Below, piece by piece: positions 1 through 8,048 of a stretch of 64,000 nucleotides of DNA. Made by a program: the position numbers and the translations under genes. The DNA comes from Streptomyces sp. NBC_01463. GTDB lineage: Bacteria; Actinomycetota; Actinomycetes; Streptomycetales; Streptomycetaceae. Each line of letters begins with the position of its first letter. The first letter of the stretch is position 1. The DNA lies in the NCBI GenBank assembly GCA_036227345.1, contig CP109468.1:1364001-1428000 (forward strand), read 5' to 3'. The notes beneath the pieces were generated by a model. It ran no database searches. It saw only the letters and a list, made by a program, of their open reading frames with translations, and had not been told where the DNA came from.

Positions 1-1
1 C

Positions 2-1660
2 CGGGGTGCGACCTGGGCGCCCGTCGACTTCCCGGCCACCGCGTCCGCGAACGGGCAGGGCGTGATGTTCCTCGCCGCCGCGGGCCGGGTGGTCTACGCG
101 GGCTGGGGCGACGGGGGCGCCGCGCTGCACCGTACGGACGGTTCAGGCGGCTGGGAGGCCGTGCCCGGGCAGCCGTCCGGGAGCGCGGCGGTGAAGGTGC
201 CGGTCCGGGCGGCGTACGACGCCCGCGACCGGGCGCTGTACGTCACTTACGCGGACGCCCCGGGCCCCAACGGCCAGTCCGACGGTTCGGTGCACCGGCT
301 CGACACCGTGACGGACACCTGGCGCGAGGTCACCCCGGTGGCTCCGGACGCGGCGGCCGGTGACGGCTTCGGCTACGGCGGTGTCGCCGTCGACGCGCGC
401 CGGGCCGGGACGCTCGTCGTCACGACGAACAACCGCTGGTCGCGGATCGACACGGTGTTCCGCTCCACCGACGCCGGCGCCACCTGGGCGTCGCTCAAGG
501 ACACCGCGGTCCTCGATGTCGCGGAGACCCCCTATCTGCGCTGGGGCGGGGATTCGGCGAAGTTCGGCTGGTGGATCCAGACCGTGGCCGTCGACCCGTT
601 CGACTCGCGCCACATCGTCTTCGGGACGGGCGCGACGGTCTTCGGGACGCGGGACCTGGTCCACTGGGCCCCGGAGATCCGGGGTCTCGAGGAGTCGTCC
701 GTACGGTTCCTGATCGCCCCGCCGGGCAAGGGCGCCCGGCTGCTGAGCGGCCTGGGCGACATCGGGGTGATGTACCACGACTCGCTGACCGCGTCCCCGT
801 CGCGGGGCATGGCGTCGAACCCGGTCTTCGGCACGGCCACGGGTCTCGCGCTCGCCGCGCTGAAACCCTCGTACGTCGTACGGACGGGCTGGCCGTCGGG
901 CTCCACGGCGGCCGGGGCGTCCTCGGACGACGGCGGCAGGACCTGGCGGCCGTTCGCGGCCCAGCCGGAGATCGCCGCGTCGGCCCCCGGGCCGGTCGCG
1001 GTCTCGGCGGACGGTTCGGTGCTGCTCTGGTCGTTCGTCCACTGGGACGGCACCAAGTACCCGGCCCACCGGTCCACGGACGGCGGAGCGACCTGGACCG
1101 AGGTCGCCACCTTCCCGAAGGGCGCCGCCCCGGTCGCCGATCCGCTCGACCCGCGGCGCTTCTACGTCTACGACACCGACACCGGCGCGGTCTTCCACTC
1201 CGCCGACGCCGGTGCGACCTTCGCCCGCGGCGCGTCCGGACTCCCCTCCGGGGACGTGCAGTTCAAGGTGGCGGCGGCGCCCGGCCGCAGCGGTGACCTG
1301 TGGCTCTCCGCGAAGGACAACGGACTGTTCCGCTCGACGGACGGCGGGCTCACGTTCACGGCGGTGGCCGGCTGCCAGGCCTCGCACGCGCTGGGATTCG
1401 GCAGGGCGGCGCCGGTGAAGGGGCGAAAGCGGGCCGGTGCCGGCTATCCGGCGGTCTTCCAGACGGGACGGGTCTCCGCGACGCACGACGGCGTGGCCGT
1501 GCTGCGTTCGGACGATGCGGGCGCCACCTGGGTCCGGATCAACGACGACTCCCACCAGTGGGGGTGGACCGGTGAGGTGATCACCGGCGACCCCCGCGTC
1601 CACGGCCGTGTCCACCTGGGCACCAACGGCCGCGGCATCCAGTACGCAGAACCCGAATAG
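2..1660 (+). CDS. GH74-type xyloglucanase, 5' end outside window
   Basis: Predicted secreted endo-acting xyloglucanase of glycoside hydrolase family 74. The reading frame is open from base 2, so the start codon and any signal peptide lie upstream; only about 552 residues are visible. The protein is built of seven-bladed-propeller (BNR-like) repeats with recurring S/T-D-x-G-A/G-T-W motifs, such as RSTDAGATW, RSTDGGATW and RSDDAGATW. The segment around FGWWIQTVAVDPFDSRH and the C-terminal end HLGTNGRGIQY are typical of GH74. The propeller completes at the stop, with no carbohydrate-binding module after it. It is the first visible gene of a four-gene plus-strand operon and lies 22 nt before the GH42 gene. 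Family assignment is confident; substrate (xyloglucan rather than another beta-glucan) is inferred from family and neighbours. Confidence 0.88.
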   Translation, partial: RGATWAPVDFPATASANGQGVMFLAAAGRVVYAGWGDGGAALHRTDGSGGWEAVPGQPSGSAAVKVPVRAAYDARDRALYVTYADAPGPNGQSDGSVHRLDTVTDTWREVTPVAPDAAAGDGFGYGGVAVDARRAGTLVVTTNNRWSRIDTVFRSTDAGATWASLKDTAVLDVAETPYLRWGGDSAKFGWWIQTVAVDPFDSRHIVFGTGATVFGTRDLVHWAPEIRGLEESSVRFLIAPPGKGARLLSGLGDIGVMYHDSLTASPSRGMASNPVFGTATGLALAALKPSYVVRTGWPSGSTAAGASSDDGGRTWRPFAAQPEIAASAPGPVAVSADGSVLLWSFVHWDGTKYPAHRSTDGGATWTEVATFPKGAAPVADPLDPRRFYVYDTDTGAVFHSADAGATFARGASGLPSGDVQFKVAAAPGRSGDLWLSAKDNGLFRSTDGGLTFTAVAGCQASHALGFGRAAPVKGRKRAGAGYPAVFQTGRVSATHDGVAVLRSDDAGATWVRINDDSHQWGWTGEVITGDPRVHGRVHLGTNGRGIQYAEPE

Positions 1661-1682
1661 GCACGAAGGAACGAGAGACGCC

Positions 1683-3659
1683 ATGCCGTCCCTGCGCGAC
1701 GCGGCCCGTGGCCGCATCCTCTTCGGAGGCGACTACAACCCCGAGCAGTGGCCCGAGGAGGTGTGGGAGGACGATGCCCGGCTGATGAAGGAGGCCGGGG
1801 TCAACTCCGTCACCCTCGGCGTCTTCTCCTGGGCCAAGATCGAACCGCGCCCGGGAGCGAGGGAGTTCGGCTGGCTGGACCGGCTGATGGACCTGATGCA
1901 CGCGAACGGCATCGGCGTGGTGCTCGCCACCCCCACCGCGTCCCCGCCGCCCTGGATGGGGGCGCGGCACCCGGAGACGCTGCCGCGCGCGGAGGACGGC
2001 TCGGTCGTCTGGTACGGCTCGCGCCAGCAGTTCTGCGCCAGCTCACCCGTCTACCGGCGCTACGCCGCCGCGCTCACCGAGGACCTCGCCGCACGGTACG
2101 CGGACCATCCGGCGCTCACCGTGTGGCACATCAACAACGAGTACTGCACGCACTGCTGGTGCGACGAGACGGGCGCCCACTTCCGCCGCTGGCTGCGCAG
2201 CAGGTACGGCACGGTGGACGCGCTCAACGAGGCCTGGGGCACCGCCTTCTGGAGCCAGCGCTACGACTCCTGGACGGAGATCCTGCCGCCGCGCAAGGCG
2301 CAGTACATGAAGAACCCGGCGCAGGTGCTGGACTTCAAGCGGTTCACCTCCGACGCGCTGATGGAGTGCTACGTCGCCGAGCGGGACATCGTCGCCCGGC
2401 ACACCCCGCACATCCCGGTCACGACGAACTTCATGCCGCTGTGGTCGGGTCAGGACGCCTGGGCCTGGTCGGCGCAGGAGGACATCGTCTCCGTCGACAT
2501 CTATCCGGACCCCCGGGACCCGCAGGCCGGTCAGTACAACGCGATGCTCGCCGACATGACGCGCTCGCAGGCCGGCGGTCCGTGGATGCTGATGGAGCAG
2601 GCGGCGGGGCCCGTCAACTGGCGGGGCGTCAACCACCCCAAGCCCGAGGGCCTGAACCGGCTCTGGTCGCTGCAGTCCGTGGCGCGCGGCGCCGACGCCG
2701 TCTGCTACTTCCAGTGGCGGCAGTCCCGGCAGGGCTCCGAGAAGTTCCACTCCGGGATGCTCACCCACGCCGGTGAACACGGCCGCACGTTCCGCGAGAT
2801 CAGGCGGCTGGGGGCGGAACTCGCCCTGCTCGGACCGGCCGTCGGCGGCGGCGACGTGCCCGCCGATGTGGCCGTCCTGCACGACTGGGACTCCTGGTGG
2901 GCGGGCGCCCAGGAGGGCAGGCCGTCCTCGCTGCTGGACTACACCGAGGTGGTGCAGCGCTGGCACCGGGCGCTGTGGGAGAACGGCGTGGTCACGGAGT
3001 TCGCCCGCCCCGACGCGGACCTGAGCCGGTTCAAGGCGGTCGCCGTCCCGCACCTGTACCTGCTCGACGACGCCGCGGTCGACAACCTGGTCGCGTACGC
3101 GCAGGGCGGCGGGCGGCTGGTCTGCGGCTTCTTCAGCGGGATCGCGGACGTGGACGACCGCATCAGGCCGGGCGGCATGGACGTCCGGCTGCGTGAGCTG
3201 TTCGGCATCCGCACCCTGCACGAGTGGTGGCCGCTGGACGCCGGTGCGACCGTGGCCTGCGACGGCTTCGAGGGCAGCCTGTGGTCGGAGGAACTGGAGG
3301 CGTCGGAGGGCACCGAGGTGGTCGCCTCCTACCGTGACGGCGAGCTGGCCGGGCTGCCCGCGGTGCTGCGCAGGGGCCGGGCCCACTACCTGTCGACGCT
3401 GCCGGAACCGGCGGCGCTGCGGGCGCTGCTCGGTGACGTGGTGCGGGAGGCCGGCGCGGAGCCGGTGCTCGCCGGTCTGCCCGCGGGCGTGGAGGCGGTG
3501 CGCCGCGGCGGTCTCCTCTTCCTGCTGCACCACGGCCGCGAGACCGTCACCGTGGAGGTGCCGGGCACGCACGAGGACCTGCTGACGGGACGGACCGTCG
3601 AGGACCGGGTCGAGCTGGGCCGCTACGGCGTGGCCGTGCTGCGGAGCGCCGCGCCATGA
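1683..3659 (+). CDS. GH42 beta-galactosidase
   Basis: Predicted beta-galactosidase of glycoside hydrolase family 42, 658 residues, the usual family length. The N-terminal TIM barrel starts with FGGDYNPEQWPE. The acid/base glutamate is E153 in INNEY and the nucleophile is E305 in LMEQAAGPVNW. Cysteines C118, C155, C158 and C160 (FCASS and CTHCWC) match the zinc-binding cluster known in some GH42 enzymes. No signal peptide is seen, so it is probably cytoplasmic and acts on imported oligosaccharides. The ATG at 1683 is preferred to an upstream in-frame start at 1608 because the family motif begins right after it, a GAAGGA site precedes it, and 1608 lies inside the GH74 gene. Its stop overlaps the next start (ATGA), so it is translationally coupled to the GH95 gene. 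In this operon it would remove galactosyl side chains. Confidence 0.93.
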   Translation: MPSLRDAARGRILFGGDYNPEQWPEEVWEDDARLMKEAGVNSVTLGVFSWAKIEPRPGAREFGWLDRLMDLMHANGIGVVLATPTASPPPWMGARHPETLPRAEDGSVVWYGSRQQFCASSPVYRRYAAALTEDLAARYADHPALTVWHINNEYCTHCWCDETGAHFRRWLRSRYGTVDALNEAWGTAFWSQRYDSWTEILPPRKAQYMKNPAQVLDFKRFTSDALMECYVAERDIVARHTPHIPVTTNFMPLWSGQDAWAWSAQEDIVSVDIYPDPRDPQAGQYNAMLADMTRSQAGGPWMLMEQAAGPVNWRGVNHPKPEGLNRLWSLQSVARGADAVCYFQWRQSRQGSEKFHSGMLTHAGEHGRTFREIRRLGAELALLGPAVGGGDVPADVAVLHDWDSWWAGAQEGRPSSLLDYTEVVQRWHRALWENGVVTEFARPDADLSRFKAVAVPHLYLLDDAAVDNLVAYAQGGGRLVCGFFSGIADVDDRIRPGGMDVRLRELFGIRTLHEWWPLDAGATVACDGFEGSLWSEELEASEGTEVVASYRDGELAGLPAVLRRGRAHYLSTLPEPAALRALLGDVVREAGAEPVLAGLPAGVEAVRRGGLLFLLHHGRETVTVEVPGTHEDLLTGRTVEDRVELGRYGVAVLRSAAP

Positions 3660-5908
3660 CCCTGCGCGCGGACATCGACGGCACGTGGGAGCCGAGCCCC
3701 GCGACCCGCTGGGAGGACGCCTTCCTCGGCGGCAACGGCCGGCACGGCGCGATGGTGTACGGGGATCCGGCCGACGACCGGGTCATCGTCAACCACCACT
3801 CGCTGGTCCGGCCCAACGGCAGCGAACACGCCCGCCCGCCGGAGCTCGCGGACCGGCTGCACCAGATGCAGAGCGCCCTGCTCACCGGGGACACCACGGC
3901 CGCCGAACGGTTCGGGGCGGGGCGGCCGCTGGTGTGGGTCCAGCCCTTCCACCCGGCGTTCCAGACCCGGATCCGCCCCACACCCGGCGCGTCGGCCGGG
4001 TCCGAGGACGGGGGTCCGCCGGCGGGCTACCGGCGCACGGTCGACTTCACTACGGGCGAGATCACGGCCGTGTGCGAGGGCCGGCGCAGCCAGGTCTTCG
4101 TCTCCCGCGCCGACGACGTCATCGTCCAGCGGGTCACCGGCCCCGGCCTCGCGGTGGATCTGACCCTGGACCACACGCTGCCCGGCGCCCCGCCCCGGCT
4201 GGCCATCGGGCGCGGCACCGCGCTGACGCCGGGCGGCGGCCGGCTGGCGCTGCGGGTGGGCTACCCGGACAGCGACCTCGCCTACACCGGGGAGACGGTG
4301 GTGCGGGCGGACGGCGGCCGGGTGACGGTCGCGGGCGAGGGCATCCGGATCGAGGGGGCCCGCAGTCTGCTGCTCCTCACCCGGGTGCACCGTCACGCGA
4401 GCGGGCCTGACCCGGCCGCGAAGTCCGCCGCGCTGCCGCAGGACGACTACCCGGCGCTGCTCGCCCGGCACCGCGCCCTGCACCGCCCGGCCTTCGAGCG
4501 GTCCACCCTGACCCTGGACGCCGATCCGGCCGAACGCGCCTTGCCCGGGAGCGAGTTGCTGCGCCGGCCCGGCAGCCCCGCCCTTCTGGAGCGGCTGTTC
4601 GCGGCGGGGCGCTACCACCTGCTCTCTTCTTCGGGTGTGCTGCCGCCCCGGCTGACCGGTCTGTGGACGGGTGACTGGAACACCGCCTGGTCGGGGGCGT
4701 TCACCACCAACGCCAACCTCAACCTCCAGATCGCCTCGGCGGCCGCTGCCGCGCTGCCCGAGGTGTCCCGGGCCCATGCCGCCCTGGTGTACGGGCAGCT
4801 GGCCGACTGGCGGGACAACGCCCGGGCGATCTTCGGGGCGCGGGGCATCGTCGCCCCCTCCCACACCGACGGCGAGTCCGGGCACACCCGTCACTACCAG
4901 CGCGCCTACCCGCTGCATCTGTGGACGGCGGGCGCGGACTGGCTCCTGGAACCGCTGATCGAGGACGCCGAGACGAGCGGGGTGACGGACCCGCGGCTGG
5001 TCGACGCGCTGCACGAAGCCGCCCTGTTCTACGAGGACTTCCTGACCCGTACCGCCCCGGACGGCACGGTGGCCGTCGTGCCGTCGTACTCGCCGGAGAA
5101 CCGTCCGGCCAACGCGAGCTGGGGGACGGTGAACGCGACGATGGACATCGCGGCGGCCCGGCACGCGCTCACCGCGTCGGCCGGCCGCTCCCCCACCCAT
5201 CCGGCCTCCGCACGGCGGCGGGCGCTCGCCGCCCGGCTCCCGGCGTACCGGGTCAACGAGGACGGGGCGCTCGCCGAGTGGGCGTGGCCGGGCCTGGCGG
5301 AGACCTACGACCACCGTCATCTCAGCCACCTCTACCCGGTGTGGCCGCTGGACGCGATCAATCCGTACGACACCCCGGAACTCTCGGCCGCCGCGCACCG
5401 CGCACTGGAGCTGCGCGGGTCGGAGAACGACTCCGCCCACGGCCATCTGCACCATGCGCTGATCGCCGCACGGCTGCGGGACGGCGCCCGGGCCTCGGCG
5501 GCCCTGGACGCCGTGCTCGCGGGCGACTTCTTCCACGACTCGCTGATGAGCGCGCACTATCCGTCCCGCAACGTCTACAACGCGGACGCGGCTCACGCCC
5601 TGCCCGCCGCGGTGATCGAGTCGCTGGTCCAGTCGACACCGCACCGGCTGGTCCTGCTCCCGGCCCCTCCGGCCGGCTGCCCGAGCGGCGAACTGCGCGG
5701 TGTGCGGACACGGTTCGGCGCCGGACTGGACCTGCGCTGGTCCGCCGACGGCACCGCGACCGCGGTGCTCCACCCCACCCGTGACGCCCGCGTGGACGTC
5801 CGTACGGGCCATGGCAGCACCCTCACCGGTTCCTCCGCCGGAACCCCCTCGGCCCCGCTGGAGCTGACGGCCGGCGTGGACCGCGTCCTCGAACTGGGGC
5901 CGCGGTAG
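3656..5908 (+). CDS. GH95 alpha-L-fucosidase/galactosidase
   Basis: Predicted glycoside hydrolase of family 95, 750 residues, which inverts configuration and removes alpha-1,2-L-fucose (or alpha-L-galactose) from glycan side chains. The N-terminal GH95 beta domain contains AFLGGNGRHGAMVYG. In the alpha/alpha barrel the paired catalytic asparagines are N354 and N356 in ANLNLQ, the general-acid glutamate is E481 in PSYSPEN, and an aspartate at 592 (SENDSAHG) fits the activating aspartate of the family. Around this last site the sequence lacks the common GW-x-x-AWK pattern, so the enzyme belongs to a divergent branch and its exact sugar is uncertain. There is no signal peptide. It starts inside the GH42 stop codon (4-nt overlap) and is followed 42 nt later by the GH12 gene. 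Fucosylated xyloglucan is a natural target in this context. Confidence 0.85.
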   Translation: MTLRADIDGTWEPSPATRWEDAFLGGNGRHGAMVYGDPADDRVIVNHHSLVRPNGSEHARPPELADRLHQMQSALLTGDTTAAERFGAGRPLVWVQPFHPAFQTRIRPTPGASAGSEDGGPPAGYRRTVDFTTGEITAVCEGRRSQVFVSRADDVIVQRVTGPGLAVDLTLDHTLPGAPPRLAIGRGTALTPGGGRLALRVGYPDSDLAYTGETVVRADGGRVTVAGEGIRIEGARSLLLLTRVHRHASGPDPAAKSAALPQDDYPALLARHRALHRPAFERSTLTLDADPAERALPGSELLRRPGSPALLERLFAAGRYHLLSSSGVLPPRLTGLWTGDWNTAWSGAFTTNANLNLQIASAAAAALPEVSRAHAALVYGQLADWRDNARAIFGARGIVAPSHTDGESGHTRHYQRAYPLHLWTAGADWLLEPLIEDAETSGVTDPRLVDALHEAALFYEDFLTRTAPDGTVAVVPSYSPENRPANASWGTVNATMDIAAARHALTASAGRSPTHPASARRRALAARLPAYRVNEDGALAEWAWPGLAETYDHRHLSHLYPVWPLDAINPYDTPELSAAAHRALELRGSENDSAHGHLHHALIAARLRDGARASAALDAVLAGDFFHDSLMSAHYPSRNVYNADAAHALPAAVIESLVQSTPHRLVLLPAPPAGCPSGELRGVRTRFGAGLDLRWSADGTATAVLHPTRDARVDVRTGHGSTLTGSSAGTPSAPLELTAGVDRVLELGPR

Positions 5909-5950
5909 CACTCCCCCCACCCCATCCCCCCACCATGGAAAGGGACAACC

Positions 5951-6664
5951 ATGGCACGACGTACCCGCACACTCAGCAGGTTCGTACTGGCCCCGGCCAC
6001 TGCGGTGGCCGCCCTCATCGGTTTCGCCGCCGCCCCCGCCCAGGCCGCGATCTGGTCCTCGTCGGACCAGTGGGGCAACTACACCACCTCCGACGGCTAC
6101 ACCCTCTACAACAACATCTGGGGATCCGGCGCGGGTTCGCAGTCCATCTGGGCCAACTCAGCGGCGAACTGGGGGGTGTCGGCGAACCACCCGGACACCG
6201 GCGGCATCAAGTCGTACCCCAACGCCAAGAAGGTCGTCGGCAAGTCCCTCACCTCGCTGTCGTCGCTCACCAGCACGTACAACGTCACCGTCCCGTCGAC
6301 GGGTGCCTACAACACCTCGTACGACATCTGGGACAGCGACTACGACTACGAGGTCATGCTCTGGGTCAACTACAACGGCGCCGTGGGCCCGCTCGGCACC
6401 CCGCAGGGGAACCTCACGCTCGGCGGTCACACCTGGACCGTCTACAAGGGCGACAACGGGGCCAACCAGGTCTTCTCGTTCCTGCGCACCTCGGACTCCA
6501 CCGCGGGCACAGTGGACATCCTGCCGATCCTGAAGTGGATCAAGGACACCAAGGGCTGGTGGGGCGACGAGACCATCGGTGACGTCCAGTTCGGCTACGA
6601 GATCACCTCGTCACCGGGCGGCCTCGACTTCACGACCAACGGATTCGGTGTCTCCTCCAGCTGA
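5951..6664 (+). CDS. Secreted GH12 endoglucanase/xyloglucanase
   Basis: Predicted secreted endo-beta-1,4-glucanase of family 12, 237 residues. A twin-arginine-like N terminus (MARRTRTLSRF) and hydrophobic stretch end at a signal peptidase site near AQA/AIW (residue 32). The mature 205 residues form one GH12 jelly-roll domain with no binding module. The nucleophile is E134 in YEVMLWV and the acid/base is E217 in FGYEITSS, both at expected positions. GAAAGGGA lies just before the ATG. The gene is the last of the GH74-GH42-GH95-GH12 operon and ends at a strong hairpin. GH12 enzymes can attack cellulose, mixed-linkage glucan or xyloglucan; the neighbours favour xyloglucan. Confidence 0.93.
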   Translation: MARRTRTLSRFVLAPATAVAALIGFAAAPAQAAIWSSSDQWGNYTTSDGYTLYNNIWGSGAGSQSIWANSAANWGVSANHPDTGGIKSYPNAKKVVGKSLTSLSSLTSTYNVTVPSTGAYNTSYDIWDSDYDYEVMLWVNYNGAVGPLGTPQGNLTLGGHTWTVYKGDNGANQVFSFLRTSDSTAGTVDILPILKWIKDTKGWWGDETIGDVQFGYEITSSPGGLDFTTNGFGVSSS

Positions 6665-6673
6665 TCCGTACGC

Positions 6674-6713
6674 GCGCGTGAGCCGGTCCCCGCGCGGGGA
6701 CCGGCTCACGCGC
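6674..6713. terminator. Bidirectional hairpin terminator
   Basis: Perfect inverted repeat with an 18-bp stem (6674-6691 and 6696-6713) around a GCGC loop, in the 64-nt gap between the convergent GH12 and LacI genes. It lacks a T-run, as is common for Streptomyces terminators, and can serve both strands. Confidence 0.85.
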
Positions 6714-6728
6714 ACACGTGTACCGGGG

Positions 6729-7736
6729 CTACTTCGGTGCGGGTCCCGTGCTCTCGCGCACCGTCAGTTCCGGTGCCAGCAGCTCGACTTCGTCCGTTCC
6801 GCGGCCGGAGAGCTTGGCGACGACCTGCTCGACCGAGCGGCGCCCCATCTCCTGCGCGGGAATGGCGACGGAGGTGAGCCGCACGGAGGCCTGCGAGGCC
6901 ACCTGTTCGGGGCAGATCGCGACCACCGACACATCCTCGGGCACCGCCCGGCCCTGCTGGCGCAACAGGTTGAGCAGGGGTTCCACCGCCGACTCGTTCT
7001 GCACGATGAACCCGGTGGTGCCGGGGCGCTCGTCGAAGATCCGCGCCAGGGTCTGCGCCATCGCGGGATAGCCGCCCTCGCAGGGGCGGTGCAGCACGCG
7101 CACTCCGGTCTCCCGCGCCTTGGCGCGTATGCCGTCGACCGTCCGCTCGGCGAACCCGGTGTGCCGCTCGTACACCGCGGCGGCCTCGCCGATCACGGCG
7201 ACCTCCCGGTGGCCGAGGTCCGCGAGGTGTTCCACGCACAGGGCGCCGGTCGCCTCGAAGTCGAGGTCCACACAGGTCAGCCCGTCGGTGTCGGCGGGCA
7301 GCCCGATGAGCACGGCGGCCCGGTCCGTCTCGCGCAGCAACGGCAGCCGCTCGTCGTGCAGTTCGACGTCCATGAGGATCATCGCGTCGGCCAGCGAGCT
7401 GCCGGCGATGCGCCGCACCGCCGCGGGGCCCTCCTCGCCGGTGAGGAGCAGGACGTCGTAGCCGTGGGTGCGGGCCGTGGTGGCGACCGCGATGGCGATC
7501 TCCATCATCACGGGGACGTACATGTCGGTCCGCAGCGGCACCATGAGCGCGATGATGTTCGACCGGCTGCTCGCGAGCGCCCGCGCGCCCGCGTTCGGGT
7601 GGTAGCCGAGCTGCTGGATGCTCAGCTCCACCCGCTCCCGGGTGGACACCGAGATGGACCGCTTCCCGCTGAGGACGTAGCTCACCGTGCTCGCGGAGAC
7701 TCCGGCGTGCTGGGCGACCTCGGCAAGGGTGACCAT
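6729..7736 (-). CDS. LacI-family transcriptional regulator
   Basis: Predicted sugar-responsive repressor, 335 residues. The N-terminal LacI helix-turn-helix (TLAEVAQHAGVSASTVSYVL) is followed by a hinge helix (GARALASSRS) and a periplasmic-binding-protein-like effector domain running to the C terminus. GGAGAG lies 6 nt before the ATG. The gene is convergent with the polysaccharide operon. Two palindromes of the LacI-operator type lie 89 to 191 bp upstream of its start, suggesting autoregulation; it probably also controls some neighbouring glycan genes. The inducer cannot be read from the sequence; a xyloglucan or pectin oligosaccharide is a reasonable inference. Confidence 0.92.
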   Translation of the reverse strand: MVTLAEVAQHAGVSASTVSYVLSGKRSISVSTRERVELSIQQLGYHPNAGARALASSRSNIIALMVPLRTDMYVPVMMEIAIAVATTARTHGYDVLLLTGEEGPAAVRRIAGSSLADAMILMDVELHDERLPLLRETDRAAVLIGLPADTDGLTCVDLDFEATGALCVEHLADLGHREVAVIGEAAAVYERHTGFAERTVDGIRAKARETGVRVLHRPCEGGYPAMAQTLARIFDERPGTTGFIVQNESAVEPLLNLLRQQGRAVPEDVSVVAICPEQVASQASVRLTSVAIPAQEMGRRSVEQVVAKLSGRGTDEVELLAPELTVRESTGPAPK

Positions 7737-7824
7737 TCAGCTCTCCATCAAGGGACGTCGTCGGACACCGGCGGGGACACCGGCGCGGAAATCGGCCTGC
7801 ACCGGCAATCTCGGTCAGATGTGG

Positions 7825-7836
7825 CGAAGCGCTTCG
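7825..7836. promoter_or_regulatory. Putative LacI operator 1
   Basis: Perfect 12-bp palindrome CGAAGCGCTTCG with the central GC step typical of LacI-family operators, 89 bp upstream of the lacI-type start. It shares its core with the second site; the centres are 89 bp apart. Confidence 0.6.
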
Positions 7837-7911
7837 ACTTCGCTCGATCCGCCTGTGACATGCACGGATGATGCGAGCCTAGACCTGCTCGCACAGCGTG
7901 TCCAGAGCACT

Positions 7912-7927
7912 GTCGAAGCGCTTCGAC
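7912..7927. promoter_or_regulatory. Putative LacI operator 2
   Basis: Perfect 16-bp palindrome GTCGAAGCGCTTCGAC in the 312-bp gap between the lacI-type gene and the end of the PL1-CE8 gene. It extends the same core as operator 1. Apart from these two palindromes nothing gene-like is visible in 7737-8048. Confidence 0.65.
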
Positions 7928-8048
7928 TCACTGGGAGTCCCGACCGTCGGCCGCCCGGGGACGGCAGTGGCGGCAACCGTCCCGGCTACCGCCACGATAT
8001 GCCCGCCGCCCCGCCCGCAACATCGGCGGGACCGGAGGTTTCCCCGGC

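Noticed and set aside
1608..1682. Upstream in-frame start for the GH42 gene.
   Set aside because: It lies inside the GH74 gene and adds a non-homologous 25-residue piece; the ATG at 1683 has the ribosome site and the family start.
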